64,000 nt of DNA, from the NCBI GenBank assembly GCA_029204225.1, contig CM055114.1, positions 12,101,704 to 12,165,703 of the forward strand, in the 5' to 3' direction. Of this stretch, positions 60,601-64,000 are shown one piece after another (positions within the stretch are counted from its first letter, which is position 1; each line of letters starts with the position of its first letter). The position numbers were made by a program, and so were the translations under genes. Source of the DNA: Diphasiastrum complanatum. Lineage: Eukaryota > Streptophyta > Lycopodiopsida > Lycopodiales > Lycopodiaceae. The notes under the pieces are model-generated. The model made no database searches. It was given only the letters and a program-made list of their open reading frames with translations, and was not told the origin of the DNA.

Positions 60601-61845
60601 CAGGCTGCATGCAATGATGACATGAAAACGTCCCAACCTCCTCTGCTCACGCTAATAACGTAGGAGAGAATGAGTGACCAGATCTCTGACCCCCTCAGCT
60701 CCATTGAGGAGGCGAGGGTGTAGCATGTTTATCTGGCTACCATCATTCTCCTGTTTGCTCTGAGCTTCTATGCACGATGGGAGAGCTTAGAGCCTTATTC
60801 CAACAACTGAAGGTCGAGGCACACATAAATCTGGTCCAGCTGGGTTGGGACCTGTTGCATAGAGTGTGCACTTTGTCTGACGTCGAGAGTGAGACACTTT
60901 ATAGCTTCAGTATATGAGGAAAAATTATTGCCTCTACAAAGATCCCCATCAACTCAGATCTTTCCATCAATATGAAGAAACAAGATGTTTAGCCTTGTTC
61001 CTGTATTATACCATACATGCAGTGTATTCGACTTAAAAATAATAGGTAGAGACATACATGACCTCTTACTTTTCCACAGAGACAAGCCAAAAATGTCATC
61101 TTGATTCCAAGGAGACGAGATCAGACACTGAAAATAAGTTGACAACAGGACCCCATGAGACTCCTAGAGTATGCATCACACCCCACAAACAGAAGCCAAA
61201 TGCGAGCTGATATCTGATACCCACTCAACCACGCAGACACCCCGCATTTTTATCAGAGACCCCCAGCAGCCAAAGTAGCAAAATTGCTCCATCTTGGACC
61301 CTTGGGGATGCTTACTTCCAAGTTGGATGCAAGCAAAGCAAGCAAATTTGCCTTGATTGAACTCCCAAGGATCCCTGGCTAATGCACAGAACGAAGCTAT
61401 GTGCTTGTCTTTTCCCATAACCTCATATGACTTTCAGCTCCTAACATATGCTCCTAACTATATATGAGGCAAACTTATTATTGTTGTTTTGATTTTGCTG
61501 TCTACTTTATACACAAACACAATTTTAGATATCTTCTTGTTCGTCTTACTGTCTCTCACCCTGAACTTTTCTTCGTCGGCTAGAAACAGTAAAAGGTAAA
61601 CCAAAAGAGAACAAATAAACCAGAATTGAGAGCATACCAGCATTGTTGGTGGCTTTACTTGTGATACTGATTGGCTGAACCAAACGTACACAGGATACTC
61701 TTTTACTGGGTAACCCACTTCCAGCTCCAATTCTAAGCGACATAGAATTCGTTATTCTCTGAAATAAGACATTATACCGCTGAATCATTGCCGTTGTGAA
61801 ATATTTTCCTGCACAGGAGTAGGCTTCACTTAGATACATCCCCAT
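15566..61845 (-). CDS. HCF101: HCF101, chloroplast Fe-S cluster scaffold/carrier P-loop ATPase, 14 exons, about 569 aa
   Basis: Exons: 61845-61638, 50598-50477, 50362-50312, 45376-45221, 45091-44948, 44861-44719, 42832-42763, 42559-42464, 37314-37225, 36718-36665, 36514-36391, 33685-33561, 27331-27209, 15769-15566. All introns are GT-AG and every phase joins. Product order: N-terminal transit-like segment (1-69), MIP18/DUF59 (about 70-150; [22 protein letters not shown]), Mrp/NBP35-type ATPase with Walker A CKGGVGKST (178-186), [19 protein letters not shown] and Walker B region [10 protein letters not shown], then DUF971 ([25 protein letters not shown]). Family knowledge: HCF101 is a stromal protein that binds a 4Fe-4S cluster and is needed for photosystem I and ferredoxin-thioredoxin reductase. 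The protein is somewhat longer than Arabidopsis HCF101 because of its C-terminal tail. Start is uncertain: ATGs at 61845, 61788 and 61743 are all in frame, and an upstream TAG limits extension. Confidence 0.95.
17563..17953 (+). repeat. 5' LTR of the gag-protease element
   Basis: Starts TGGCCATTGGCAAACACAAG and matches 20621-21021. The end is placed by comparison just before the primer-binding site; neither end has a clean TG...CA pair and no target-site duplication was found. Confidence 0.85.
17958..17969 (+). promoter_or_regulatory. Primer-binding site
   Basis: TGGTATCAGAGC four bases after the 5' LTR, the same tRNA-Met-type site as the copia elements here. Confidence 0.8.
18783..20610 (+). 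pseudogene. gag-protease polyprotein, frameshifted
   Basis: From ATG 18783 ([11 protein letters not shown]) the frame carries an acidic region, a coiled coil (about 18990-19140) and the gag entry ([12 protein letters not shown]). It is broken by frameshifts near 19320 and 19440 and by in-frame TAG codons near 19693 and 20278. Reading through, Retrotrans_gag ([25 protein letters not shown]) is followed by a canonical knuckle [14 protein letters not shown] near 19860-19905. A retropepsin-like domain has [11 protein letters not shown] in place of the usual DSGATHNF, plus the downstream motif [10 protein letters not shown]. The protein would package element RNA (gag) and process it (protease). 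The protease active site has DDG rather than DSG/DTG. Confidence 0.85.
20621..21021 (+). repeat. 3' LTR of the gag-protease element
   Basis: Copy of 17563-17953 with about 3 percent differences in its first half and a small extra segment (a repeated GTGCATGTGAGAGG) near 20876-20900. Confidence 0.88.
21022..22320. other. HCF101 intron 13, no element recognised
   Basis: AT-rich intron sequence without recognisable TE domains or repeats. Confidence 0.5.
22325..22400 (-). repeat. GTTCCG-type palindromic element, copy a
   Basis: Contains AGTACTGTATATTCCGTACAG and the palindrome AGTACGTTCCTGAACGTACT followed by GGGTCGCAAC and T/A tracts. Its reverse complement matches 41085-41145. Confidence 0.7.
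22660..22962 (-). other. GC-rich alanine/arginine-rich ORF of 100 codons inside HCF101 intron 13
   Basis: An unbroken frame with strong helix-forming composition ([32 protein letters not shown]). Base composition is richer in G+C than the surrounding intron. A possible acceptor (GATTACAG) lies just upstream on the minus strand. I recognise no family. It could be a captured exon fragment, an alternative terminal exon, or chance. Confidence 0.35.
23026..23408 (+). mobile_element. Copia-type 5' LTR (383 bp)
   Basis: Begins TGTTAATATTTAC and ends CCTACA directly before TGGTATCAGAGC. The 3' third carries a CTTTCTCTCTCCTTGAGGGCGCC segment. No similar 3' LTR was found downstream. Confidence 0.7.
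23409..23420 (+). promoter_or_regulatory. Primer-binding site
   Basis: TGGTATCAGAGC immediately after the LTR end CA. Confidence 0.82.
23450..23900 (+). repeat. Internal direct repeat with GGCGCC motifs in the element leader
   Basis: The segment with CACCTTTGCTGATTTT and AGTGAAGATCCG near 23490 recurs near 23810 as CACCCTTGCTAATTTT and AGTGAAGATCCG, a spacing of about 320 bp. GGCGCC or GGGCGCC occurs repeatedly in the leader, an unusual density. Confidence 0.6.
24248..25399 (+). CDS. Copia gag-like N-terminus fused to an unrecognised ORF, 383 aa
   Basis: The longest open frame in the window. Residues about 12-80 look like copia gag ([20 protein letters not shown], then [13 protein letters not shown]). 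After about residue 80 the similarity ends. The rest matches no retroviral domain I know and includes a hydrophobic stretch ([19 protein letters not shown], about 197-215) and a second one near the C-terminus ([18 protein letters not shown]). No RT, integrase or zinc knuckle follows. It is probably the coding part of a non-autonomous copia derivative that fused gag to other sequence, possibly with lost frame after the gag part. Confidence 0.5.
   Translation: MARDLGAIRTCSGEDMLDGTNYSSWSCKLRFYIDVLIKIVSVTRSILYHLRFRKTSKSAWETLLKMYRIKDTSSCFLLSTSSSLKVEEQSHAKFDHCLSTSTSLHRNVGMVKHSSVEPFVANDGCISEELYEQASQENVLEKAEIKHSLKPFCTNGGEKIMSISTLVQGGMLLDFLGVQSGKLLVFFLKMVDTRFSHGLLIIFSLCYIVNILLCIGNGLRKVFGQQGPHLEHFGQQSVGDFAAVGQPATASCWLSQSLRDSKASFYLGGNTHASPKSIPYADFHVLMLTSYDDGVVLPSVGEQIIDSKIREDVMVKECHTLVSCGKKTYGIMWEPVMDCKSIFWLVAGFLVTYFGWSMLVFTLQLDATALRILHLFYIGHNWG
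25530..26750 (+). other. GC-rich 3' part of the copia-like element with imperfect repeats
   Basis: Higher G+C than its surroundings, many GCGCC/GGCGCCA motifs, and three imperfect copies of a unit containing AGTTGGTTAAGTYTGAT (near 26355, 26425 and 26540). It ends in a polypurine-like TTAAGGAGGG followed by TGTTAGAAG at 26747, which looks like the start of a 3' LTR but does not match the 5' LTR at 23026. Confidence 0.5.
26760..27200. other. HCF101 intron 13, near exon 13, no element seen
   Basis: Ordinary AT-rich intron sequence leading to the donor side of exon 13. Confidence 0.5.
27209..27331 (-). CDS. HCF101: HCF101 exon 13 (DUF971)
   Basis: Acceptor TCTTCAG|GATGAA. Codes [20 protein letters not shown] through ITWPDGFNQ; donor CAG|GTACCT. 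RPLGNYA and WPDGF are DUF971 motifs. Confidence 0.94.
27652..28230 (+). mobile_element. Copia 5' LTR (about 579 bp) with expanded CT tract (intron 12)
   Basis: Begins TGTGAGAAATG and ends TTCACA just before TGGTATCAAAGC (28231-28242), a one-base variant of the usual primer-binding site. The (TC)30 tract lies within it. Copia pol fragments follow in the same orientation. Confidence 0.65.
27843..27902. repeat. (TC)30 microsatellite
   Basis: 60-bp TC tract within a copia LTR. Confidence 0.97.
28600..29970 (+). pseudogene. Copia pol remnant: pre-integrase, integrase, start of RT
   Basis: The order is [14 protein letters not shown] (end of GAG-pre-integrase) and [10 protein letters not shown], integrase core ([40 protein letters not shown]), then [19 protein letters not shown]-type sequence at 29330-29390, a linker, and RT start ([42 protein letters not shown]). 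Several frame changes and stops break it. It stops abruptly at about 29968 where a minus-strand copia begins. Together with the LTR at 27652 it forms a 3'-truncated copia element. Confidence 0.9.
29950..31200 (-). pseudogene. Copia gag and protease remnant, minus strand
   Basis: On the minus strand, 30134-29949 reads [13 protein letters not shown], the copia protease active site (DSGATQHM). 30445-30047 is a Lys-rich gag tail, and 30600-30450 keeps gag UBN2-like sequence in broken frames. It is the oppositely oriented neighbour of the copia remnant ending at 29970 and joins it tail to tail. Confidence 0.8.
31240..31900 (-). pseudogene. Second copia gag (UBN2) fragment, minus strand
   Basis: Minus frame 31752-31369 gives [32 protein letters not shown] and [11 protein letters not shown], diagnostic of copia gag. 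It is a separate copy from 31200-29950 because both carry the same gag region. A related plus-strand fragment is at 40860-40960. Confidence 0.85.
31900..33510. other. HCF101 intron 12, retroelement leader and plain intron
   Basis: 31790-32060 is rich in GTCG/GTCGTGG motifs and may be the 5' leader of the minus-strand copia. 32100-33500 is AT-rich with no domain recognised. Confidence 0.4.
33561..33685 (-). CDS. HCF101: HCF101 exon 12 (DUF971 start)
   Basis: Acceptor TCTGCAG|TGGCAA. Codes [20 protein letters not shown] to [10 protein letters not shown]; donor [20 protein letters not shown] is a DUF971 hallmark. Confidence 0.94.
33690..35500. other. HCF101 intron 11, no gene
   Basis: AT-rich. 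Contains a short imperfect tandem repeat (CACCCTTAGTGAAAGCTTC and CACCCTCAGTGAAAGCTTC) at 35245-35310. Confidence 0.5.
35509..35554. repeat. (TC)23 microsatellite
   Basis: 46-bp TC tract in HCF101 intron 11, next to a LINE RT fragment. Confidence 0.97.
35580..36050 (-). mobile_element. LINE reverse transcriptase C-terminal fragment
   Basis: The minus frame 36025-35711 reads [20 protein letters not shown], then [27 protein letters not shown] and [10 protein letters not shown]. This is the thumb/connection part of non-LTR RTs (YKYLGxxF...LFDxxVxPxxxYGxxVW...). Continuing sequence to about 35580 in broken frames is compatible with the LINE C-terminal region. No catalytic FADD segment is present upstream, so it is a partial copy. 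Confidence 0.7.
36391..36514 (-). CDS. HCF101: HCF101 exon 11
   Basis: Acceptor GTACCAG|CTTTCA. Codes [20 protein letters not shown] through [12 protein letters not shown] plus G; donor AAG|GTGTGT, phase 1. Confidence 0.93.
36665..36718 (-). CDS. HCF101: HCF101 exon 10
   Basis: Acceptor AAACAG|GTCGTT. Codes [18 protein letters not shown] (18 residues); donor GAA|GTAAGT. Recognised by collinearity with the family. Confidence 0.92.
37225..37314 (-). CDS. HCF101: HCF101 exon 9
   Basis: Acceptor TTACAG|GTTCCA. Codes [20 protein letters not shown] to GKGSGHQ; donor CAA|GTAAGT. VENMCYF carries a cysteine conserved in HCF101-type proteins. Confidence 0.95.
37380..37820. other. HCF101 intron 8, plain intron sequence
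   Basis: No element or ORF of note between exon 9 and the gypsy integrase remnant. Confidence 0.5.
37830..38700 (+). pseudogene. Ty3/gypsy integrase and chromodomain-like remnant
   Basis: The plus frame gives [19 protein letters not shown] near 37960-38020 (gypsy integrase: GTxLxxSTAYHPQTDGQ). Further on, in another frame, [13 protein letters not shown] near 38585-38630 matches the chromodomain-like C-terminal tail seen in many gypsy integrases. It is broken by stops and has no RT upstream. Confidence 0.75.
38870..40380. other. HCF101 intron 8, no gene
   Basis: AT-rich, with no confident domain. The end (to 40391) is probably a copia LTR because a primer-binding site follows; its start was not fixed. 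Confidence 0.4.
40392..40403 (+). promoter_or_regulatory. Degenerate primer-binding site
   Basis: TGGTATTAGAGC preceded by CCAACA, one base from the tRNA-Met site. Copia gag follows at 40620. Confidence 0.7.
40620..40960 (+). pseudogene. Copia gag fragment
   Basis: Plus frames with stops give [10 protein letters not shown], a gag core, then [11 protein letters not shown] and [19 protein letters not shown], close to the minus-strand gag at 31752-31690. Truncated before the zinc knuckle. Confidence 0.8.
41010..41155 (+). repeat. GTTCCG-type palindromic element, copy b
   Basis: CCCGTTCCGGAACGGAAC at the left, an A/T-rich centre with long T and A runs, and CGTTCCGACCCAGTACATTCC plus TGTACAGTACGTTCCGAC at the right. 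It can fold on itself. The right half matches the reverse complement of 22325-22400. Confidence 0.75.
41325..41475 (+). repeat. GGATCG-type palindromic element, part 1
   Basis: TTGCAGCGGATCGCGATCTG opens a run of GATCC/GGATC/GCGATC repeats (GATCCGG, GGATCGCC, CCCGGATCGC). It matches one terminus of the copy at 58405-58340 (reverse complement). Confidence 0.8.
41605..41795 (+). repeat. GGATCG-type palindromic element, part 2
   Basis: Matches the reverse complement of 58350-58210 through AAGCAAT, CCTTTCACATGATACCCAT, a poly-A run, TTTGCGTTCC, GAAACCCTAATGGGAAATCC and the terminus CGCGTTCCGGATCGCG. Parts 1 and 2 appear to be two ends of one element separated by about 130 bp of other sequence. 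Confidence 0.82.
42464..42559 (-). CDS. HCF101: HCF101 exon 8
   Basis: Acceptor TTTGCAG|ATCGTA. Codes [20 protein letters not shown] through MFSKLK; donor AAA|GTATGT. VTTPQ and the D-V-x-K-G segment are typical of the Mrp/NBP35 family. Confidence 0.95.
42763..42832 (-). CDS. HCF101: HCF101 exon 7 (Walker B region)
   Basis: Acceptor TTGACAG|GGGAGA completes Trp, then [20 protein letters not shown] to LCQ; donor CAG|GTATGT. The usual DMPPGTGD/DLPPGTGD is DFPPGTGD here. Confidence 0.94.
43000..44560. other. HCF101 intron 6, no gene
   Basis: AT-rich, with a C-rich low-complexity stretch at 44430-44460. A region near 43560-44000 may be old gag-like sequence on the plus strand but is too decayed to call. 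Confidence 0.4.
44719..44861 (-). CDS. HCF101: HCF101 exon 6 (RGPM loop)
   Basis: Acceptor GCACAG|GTGGCA. Codes [20 protein letters not shown] through QLLTTTE plus TG; donor ATG|GTTGGT, phase 2. Contains IMRGPMVSG, characteristic of Mrp ATPases. Confidence 0.94.
44948..45091 (-). CDS. HCF101: HCF101 exon 5 (Walker A)
   Basis: Acceptor CTACAG|GGAGGT. Codes [20 protein letters not shown] to PEQRVLQM; donor ATG|GTAAGG. Includes [15 protein letters not shown]. Confidence 0.95.
45221..45376 (-). CDS. HCF101: HCF101 exon 4 (end of MIP18, linker, start of Walker A)
   Basis: Acceptor GGGCAG|TTTGAG. Codes [15 protein letters not shown] through NIIAVSSCK; donor AAG|GTGTGG, phase 0. The exon stops inside the P-loop, between CK and GGVGKS. 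Confidence 0.93.
45377..46560. other. HCF101 intron 3, plain intron sequence
   Basis: AT-rich, with no repeats or domains recognised. Confidence 0.5.
46567..47672. mobile_element. Candidate non-autonomous element with GTTCCG-rich inverted ends (copies e and f)
   Basis: The left end CCCGTTCCGTTTCGGAACGC (46569 on) and the right end, read on the minus strand (CCTGTTCCGAACC...TTCGGAACTTTCCG, 47672 down), face each other as inverted termini about 1.1 kb apart. Each is rich in CGGAAC/GTTCCG palindromes with a T-run. The interior is non-coding. No clean target-site duplication was found. It is a possible DNA-transposon derivative. Confidence 0.5.
47680..50300. other. HCF101 intron 3, no gene
   Basis: Includes a C-rich run at 49135-49155 and scattered short ORFs on both strands with no recognisable domain. 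Confidence 0.45.
50312..50362 (-). CDS. HCF101: HCF101 exon 3 (51-bp microexon)
   Basis: Acceptor GTGCAG|GTTTCA. Codes [17 protein letters not shown]; donor ATG|GTCATT (weak at +3 to +6). Contains the conserved DUF59 cysteine. Confidence 0.9.
50477..50598 (-). CDS. HCF101: HCF101 exon 2 (MIP18 start)
   Basis: Acceptor GATTACAG|AGGAGG. Codes [20 protein letters not shown] through LSTGQ; donor CAG|GTGCTG, phase 0. [13 protein letters not shown] is the DUF59 signature. Joins to exon 1 in phase 1. Confidence 0.93.
50870..51730 (+). mobile_element. Copia 3' end and LTR fragment (intron 1)
   Basis: A coding-like remnant (50989-51231), then the polypurine TTAAGGGAGAA followed by TGTTAGAGTTAATGC at 51312, the expected start of a 3' LTR. 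The right end of the LTR could not be fixed. Confidence 0.6.
51720..52090. other. GC-rich 370-bp patch of unknown origin
   Basis: Clearly richer in G+C than its flanks, with many GGTCAC/GTCAC and CCCC motifs and overlapping short ORFs. It sits between two copia fragments. No family recognised. Confidence 0.45.
52130..52680 (+). pseudogene. Copia reverse transcriptase (RVT_2) fragment
   Basis: Plus frames give [16 protein letters not shown]-like sequence, [60 protein letters not shown] and LNQAPR, the canonical copia RT order with occasional stops. Confidence 0.9.
52635..52720 (+). repeat. Fragment of the LTR family seen at 11399-11679
   Basis: CTGTTACCAGCTATAACTAG and CTATAGGCTAGACTTCTAGT match, with substitutions, the LTR segment at about 11480-11525. 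It ends in the CT-rich stretch that here has become a pure (TC)n tract. Confidence 0.65.
52718..52753. repeat. (TC)18 microsatellite
   Basis: 36-bp TC tract between a copia LTR fragment and LINE copy 1. Confidence 0.97.
52755..54420 (+). mobile_element. LINE copy 1: ORF1 remnant and AP-endonuclease, no RT
   Basis: ORF1 coiled-coil region at 52980-53240 is interrupted by stops and its middle is largely deleted. It is followed by the ORF1 end and the endonuclease ([64 protein letters not shown]). Compared with copy 2 it lacks about 85 bp around 54060, fusing HELD to [10 protein letters not shown]. It ends with the PPWYDVGC linker that normally precedes the RT domain. No RT follows: the next copy begins about 250 bp on. 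Confidence 0.8.
54618..54686. repeat. (CT)34 microsatellite
   Basis: 69-bp CT tract immediately upstream of LINE copy 2, in the same position as the tract before copy 1. Confidence 0.97.
54690..56880 (+). mobile_element. LINE copy 2: ORF1 (coiled coil, RRM/CTD-like) and AP-endonuclease, no RT
   Basis: ORF1: coiled coil at about 55020-55240 ([32 protein letters not shown]), then an RNA-binding and C-terminal part at 55290-55610 ([66 protein letters not shown]) resembling L1 ORF1p. Endonuclease at 55680-56590: [32 protein letters not shown]-type loop (near 56140), SVVDYLMGS, and the terminal SDHSFLSF. It ends with [11 protein letters not shown] at 56775-56810, the pre-RT linker. Multiple stops break it. 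RT and 3' UTR are absent. Confidence 0.82.
56890..58200. other. HCF101 intron 1, unassigned, with tandem repeat
   Basis: No gene. Contains the 96-bp tandem repeat at 57345-57530. The stretch with GGGACCCAAGGGAGTTGGGT near 57050 may be LTR or gag debris. Confidence 0.4.
57345..57530. repeat. Tandem duplication, 96 bp x 2
   Basis: The unit with GGGAGTCATACACCTGATAA and CCATATGTAACTAACCGCTA occurs at 57351 and again at about 57447 with few differences. Confidence 0.93.
58205..58410 (-). repeat. GGATCG-type palindromic element, compact copy
   Basis: About 200 bp. On the minus strand it starts GTTGCAGCGGATCGCGATC, has the hairpin AACGTTCCGGATCGTGCGAT, a conserved core with CCTTTCACATGATACCCAT, a poly-A run and GAAACCCTAATGGGAAATCC, and ends GTTCAGGAACGCGGACTGCAA. 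The ends TTGCAG...CTGCAA are inverted. It is the uninterrupted version of the element at 41325-41795. Confidence 0.82.
58420..61600. other. HCF101 intron 1, no gene
   Basis: Includes a 24-bp direct repeat (GCTCGACAGTGGCTTGCCAT and GCTCAACAATGGCTTGCCAT) at 59331-59379. The overlapping ORFs at 59214-59720 are unsupported. Confidence 0.45.
61638..61845 (-). CDS. HCF101: HCF101 exon 1 (transit peptide)
   Basis: Codes 69 residues plus one base; donor GCTG|GTATGC. The stretch from the second Met ([15 protein letters not shown]) onward is Ser/Arg-rich and poor in acidic residues, as in chloroplast transit peptides. The first or second ATG is the likely start. Confidence 0.75.
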
Positions 61846-62136
61846 CAATGCTTCTTCTCGCCAAGCCTGTCTGAGCTGAAATTGAGAGCTATCCTATAAC
61901 AGAGATACAATCTATTGAGAAAAAGACTGAAGGTGGCCAGCGAAGATTTATCTTAAATATGATGCTTGCAGGAGGATGAAGTTGGAAGCATGCCTGAATT
62001 GACGAGCTTGGGCGTGCATGATGATGAGAAAGAAGACAGGACAACACATAATGCAACCATAGCTGAGTTCTCCTCCCTCTCTCACACCTCTGCTTCTGCT
62101 GCCTCCTTTCACAGAGCATAACAGAACACACACACG

Positions 62137-62144
62137 CTCTCTCG

Positions 62145-62177
<33 letters not shown>
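62137..62177. promoter_or_regulatory. (CT/GA)n tract in the 5' flank or 5' UTR of HCF101
   Basis: On the minus strand this is a GA tract about 300 bp upstream of the first HCF101 ATG. GA/CT tracts near plant transcription starts can bind BPC/GAGA factors. Whether it is transcribed here is unknown. Confidence 0.5.
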
Positions 62178-62239
62178 CCCCTCATCCGATGGGATTCCAT
62201 CTGCAACGTCGGATCGCATTCCACTGCCACATGTCATGC

Positions 62240-64000
62240 ATCCCAAACCCAAGCAAGGTTACGCTTTGAGTGGCTACAAACCAACGAGGATGGAGGTTAT
62301 AAGATGGGCGGGGCCACAATGCCTAGTGATGTGGTGGTTTCTCTTTATTTTGGCCATAGTAAGATCGATCGATTGATTTATTTTTCATTTTCTTAAATAA
62401 TTTTTTACTTCTTAATAATTTCTCGAATATAAGACATCAGACTGGTTTATATAAATTTTTTTCAGCATGAAGTTATTCTTTTGAAAGACTGTTATGTCAT
62501 ATAAATTACTACTTGTGGGAATAGACTTGAAATTTTGATAAATCTAAGGTTAAAGTGTTTCAATTTCTTAAATCTAGAATATATCTTTGTGCATAAATGG
62601 ATTTCGATGGAATGGTAGTTTCGATCACTCGGGTTGAAAGTACTTGAAAGAGAAGTGTTTGTTTGCAATGATACCTACTTGCGCACAAGTGCGATATTCG
62701 GTATCTACCTGCCATACATATCTCTCTTGTGTTTGAAATAGAGTGAATCCTTTTATAGAATGCACTTATTATTGACTTTTCATGGATTTGAATATTTTCA
62801 CATATCATCTTTCCAGTTAACTTTTATTGAAATTGATAATTTCTTTAAAAGGAGGAGTGAGGTGGTGAGATAAAATTCTATTTGGAAATTTGTGGGTTGC
62901 ATAGTTTTCGGAAGAGAACCAGTTGGGGTATAGAAATGAGATTGTTTTCTGAAAGTAATTTCGGATAGATTCAAAGCAAGATGCCTAATTGGAGCTTTTC
63001 GAATAAGAGGAATTCTCTAGGGATTGTGTGGACAATCTGGATCTAGAACATGTTTGGAATTTGAATCATTATTTATAAGTAATACAGTGAAAGGTCAAAA
63101 GTTACTTCAATTTTGATTGAAATAGGTGTAAATTTGATCAAGATTTAAGTCTGAGAGTTCTGTATTGGGTCAACCTAATCCTAGTTTAGTACTAAGATCA
63201 TAGAGGGGTTGATTGAGTGGAGAAATTATGTAATTAGAGGTAAATTGGATTGGGAAAACTGTTGAGAGTGAATTTTATTCGTCTCAAAAATTTTATGGAT
63301 ATGTTATTTACTCATGATAAATAGAAAATCTTTTAGAGCTAAGTTACAAGATCTCAATGAGATATGTGAGTAACATATGTGGGTTCTAGAAGAATCTACC
63401 AGATAAAAATGTGTTTATGTACTAGGTCATAGTGAGATTATCCACATATGTGCACAATTAATCTTGTATGAATCTACTGTGTATTCCTAGTTACTAGGGT
63501 TATTTGGTGCACTTAATCTAGTCGGTGAACATAAGCATATGATCAAGTATTGTTTGATAGATAATTGCAAAATTAGCGGATCTTTCTATGGAAGATTATG
63601 AAATGATTCGAATGAGGATCTAAATGTGGTGTTATACTAGTATAATGAAATTTTGCACTTATACAAATAAGATAATTAAGTCATTAGCGATTAACTTGAG
63701 TAAGTGGTTTACTCCTGAAGAAGTTAATTGGCAAAACGAACAGTGTGAAGGAAGTTCACCAGAAACTGTTTGTTGGTGTGTATTGCTTGTAAGACACATG
63801 AATCTGTGAGTCATCCGGATTCATCAGTTAAAATCATGTGCATAGGATATATAGAATTCTTGGGTGAGTATTTCTCAGTTGAGAAATAGACTCAATTCAT
63901 TAGTGATTATATCTCAGAGCGCTCAATTGGATAACGAATCATAATGATTCCAAGAATGACAACTGAATTTTTGAGATTCAGTAGATCTTAGTTAATTCTA
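62240..64000. other. Right flank, AT-rich, no gene seen
   Basis: Many stops in all frames, no domain and no LTR ends recognised. This is upstream of HCF101. Confidence 0.5.

Overview
This is a window of plant nuclear DNA. It is AT-rich and crowded with decayed LTR retrotransposons, LINE pieces and (CT)n microsatellites. It holds two spliced protein-coding genes, both on the minus strand. The very long TE-filled introns suggest a seed plant with a large genome. A gymnosperm (conifer, cycad, ginkgo or gnetophyte) fits best, but that is inference and no single sequence proves it.

Left part (1-15.5 kb): 1-3000 is the gag to integrase part of a Ty1/copia element (minus), broken by stops and a 130-bp (CT)n tract. 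At 5975-7774 (minus) lies a complete four-exon 2-oxoglutarate/Fe(II) dioxygenase gene (364 aa, catalytic H-D-H and R-x-S all present). Two copies of one unrecognised repeat family, in opposite orientation (4490-5170 plus, 9190-10476 minus), flank it. Then come a copia RT fragment (10870-11370, minus), a copia LTR with primer-binding site (11399-11691, plus) and a Ty3/gypsy RT scrap (13.7 kb).

Central and right part (15.5-61.9 kb): one gene fills 46.3 kb. It is the orthologue of HCF101, the chloroplast Fe-S scaffold/carrier P-loop ATPase. I could place 14 exons with matching splice phases, giving about 569 aa in the order transit peptide, MIP18/DUF59, Mrp-type P-loop ATPase, DUF971. Only about 1.7 kb of the 46.3 kb is coding. 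The introns hold a gypsy-like gag-protease element with two LTRs but no RT (17.56-21.02 kb), copia elements (23.0, 27.7-29.97, 29.95-31.9, 40.4 and 51.3-52.7 kb), a gypsy integrase remnant (37.8 kb), a LINE RT piece (35.7 kb), two tandem LINE copies with ORF1 and endonuclease but no RT (52.75-56.9 kb), and a dispersed family of GC-rich palindromic elements built on CGTTCCGGAACG/CGGATCGCG motifs (22.3, 41.0-41.8, 46.57-47.67, 58.2 kb). Most intronic TEs lie antisense to HCF101.

Right edge (62.2-64 kb): the 5' flank of HCF101 with a GA tract, then AT-rich sequence in which I see no gene. No convincing tRNA, rRNA, CRISPR or organellar insertion was seen. The most unusual items are the palindromic GTTCCG/GGATCG element family, the RT-less gag-protease element, the 3'-truncated tandem LINEs with an L1-ORF1p-like ORF1, and the inverted repeats around the dioxygenase gene.
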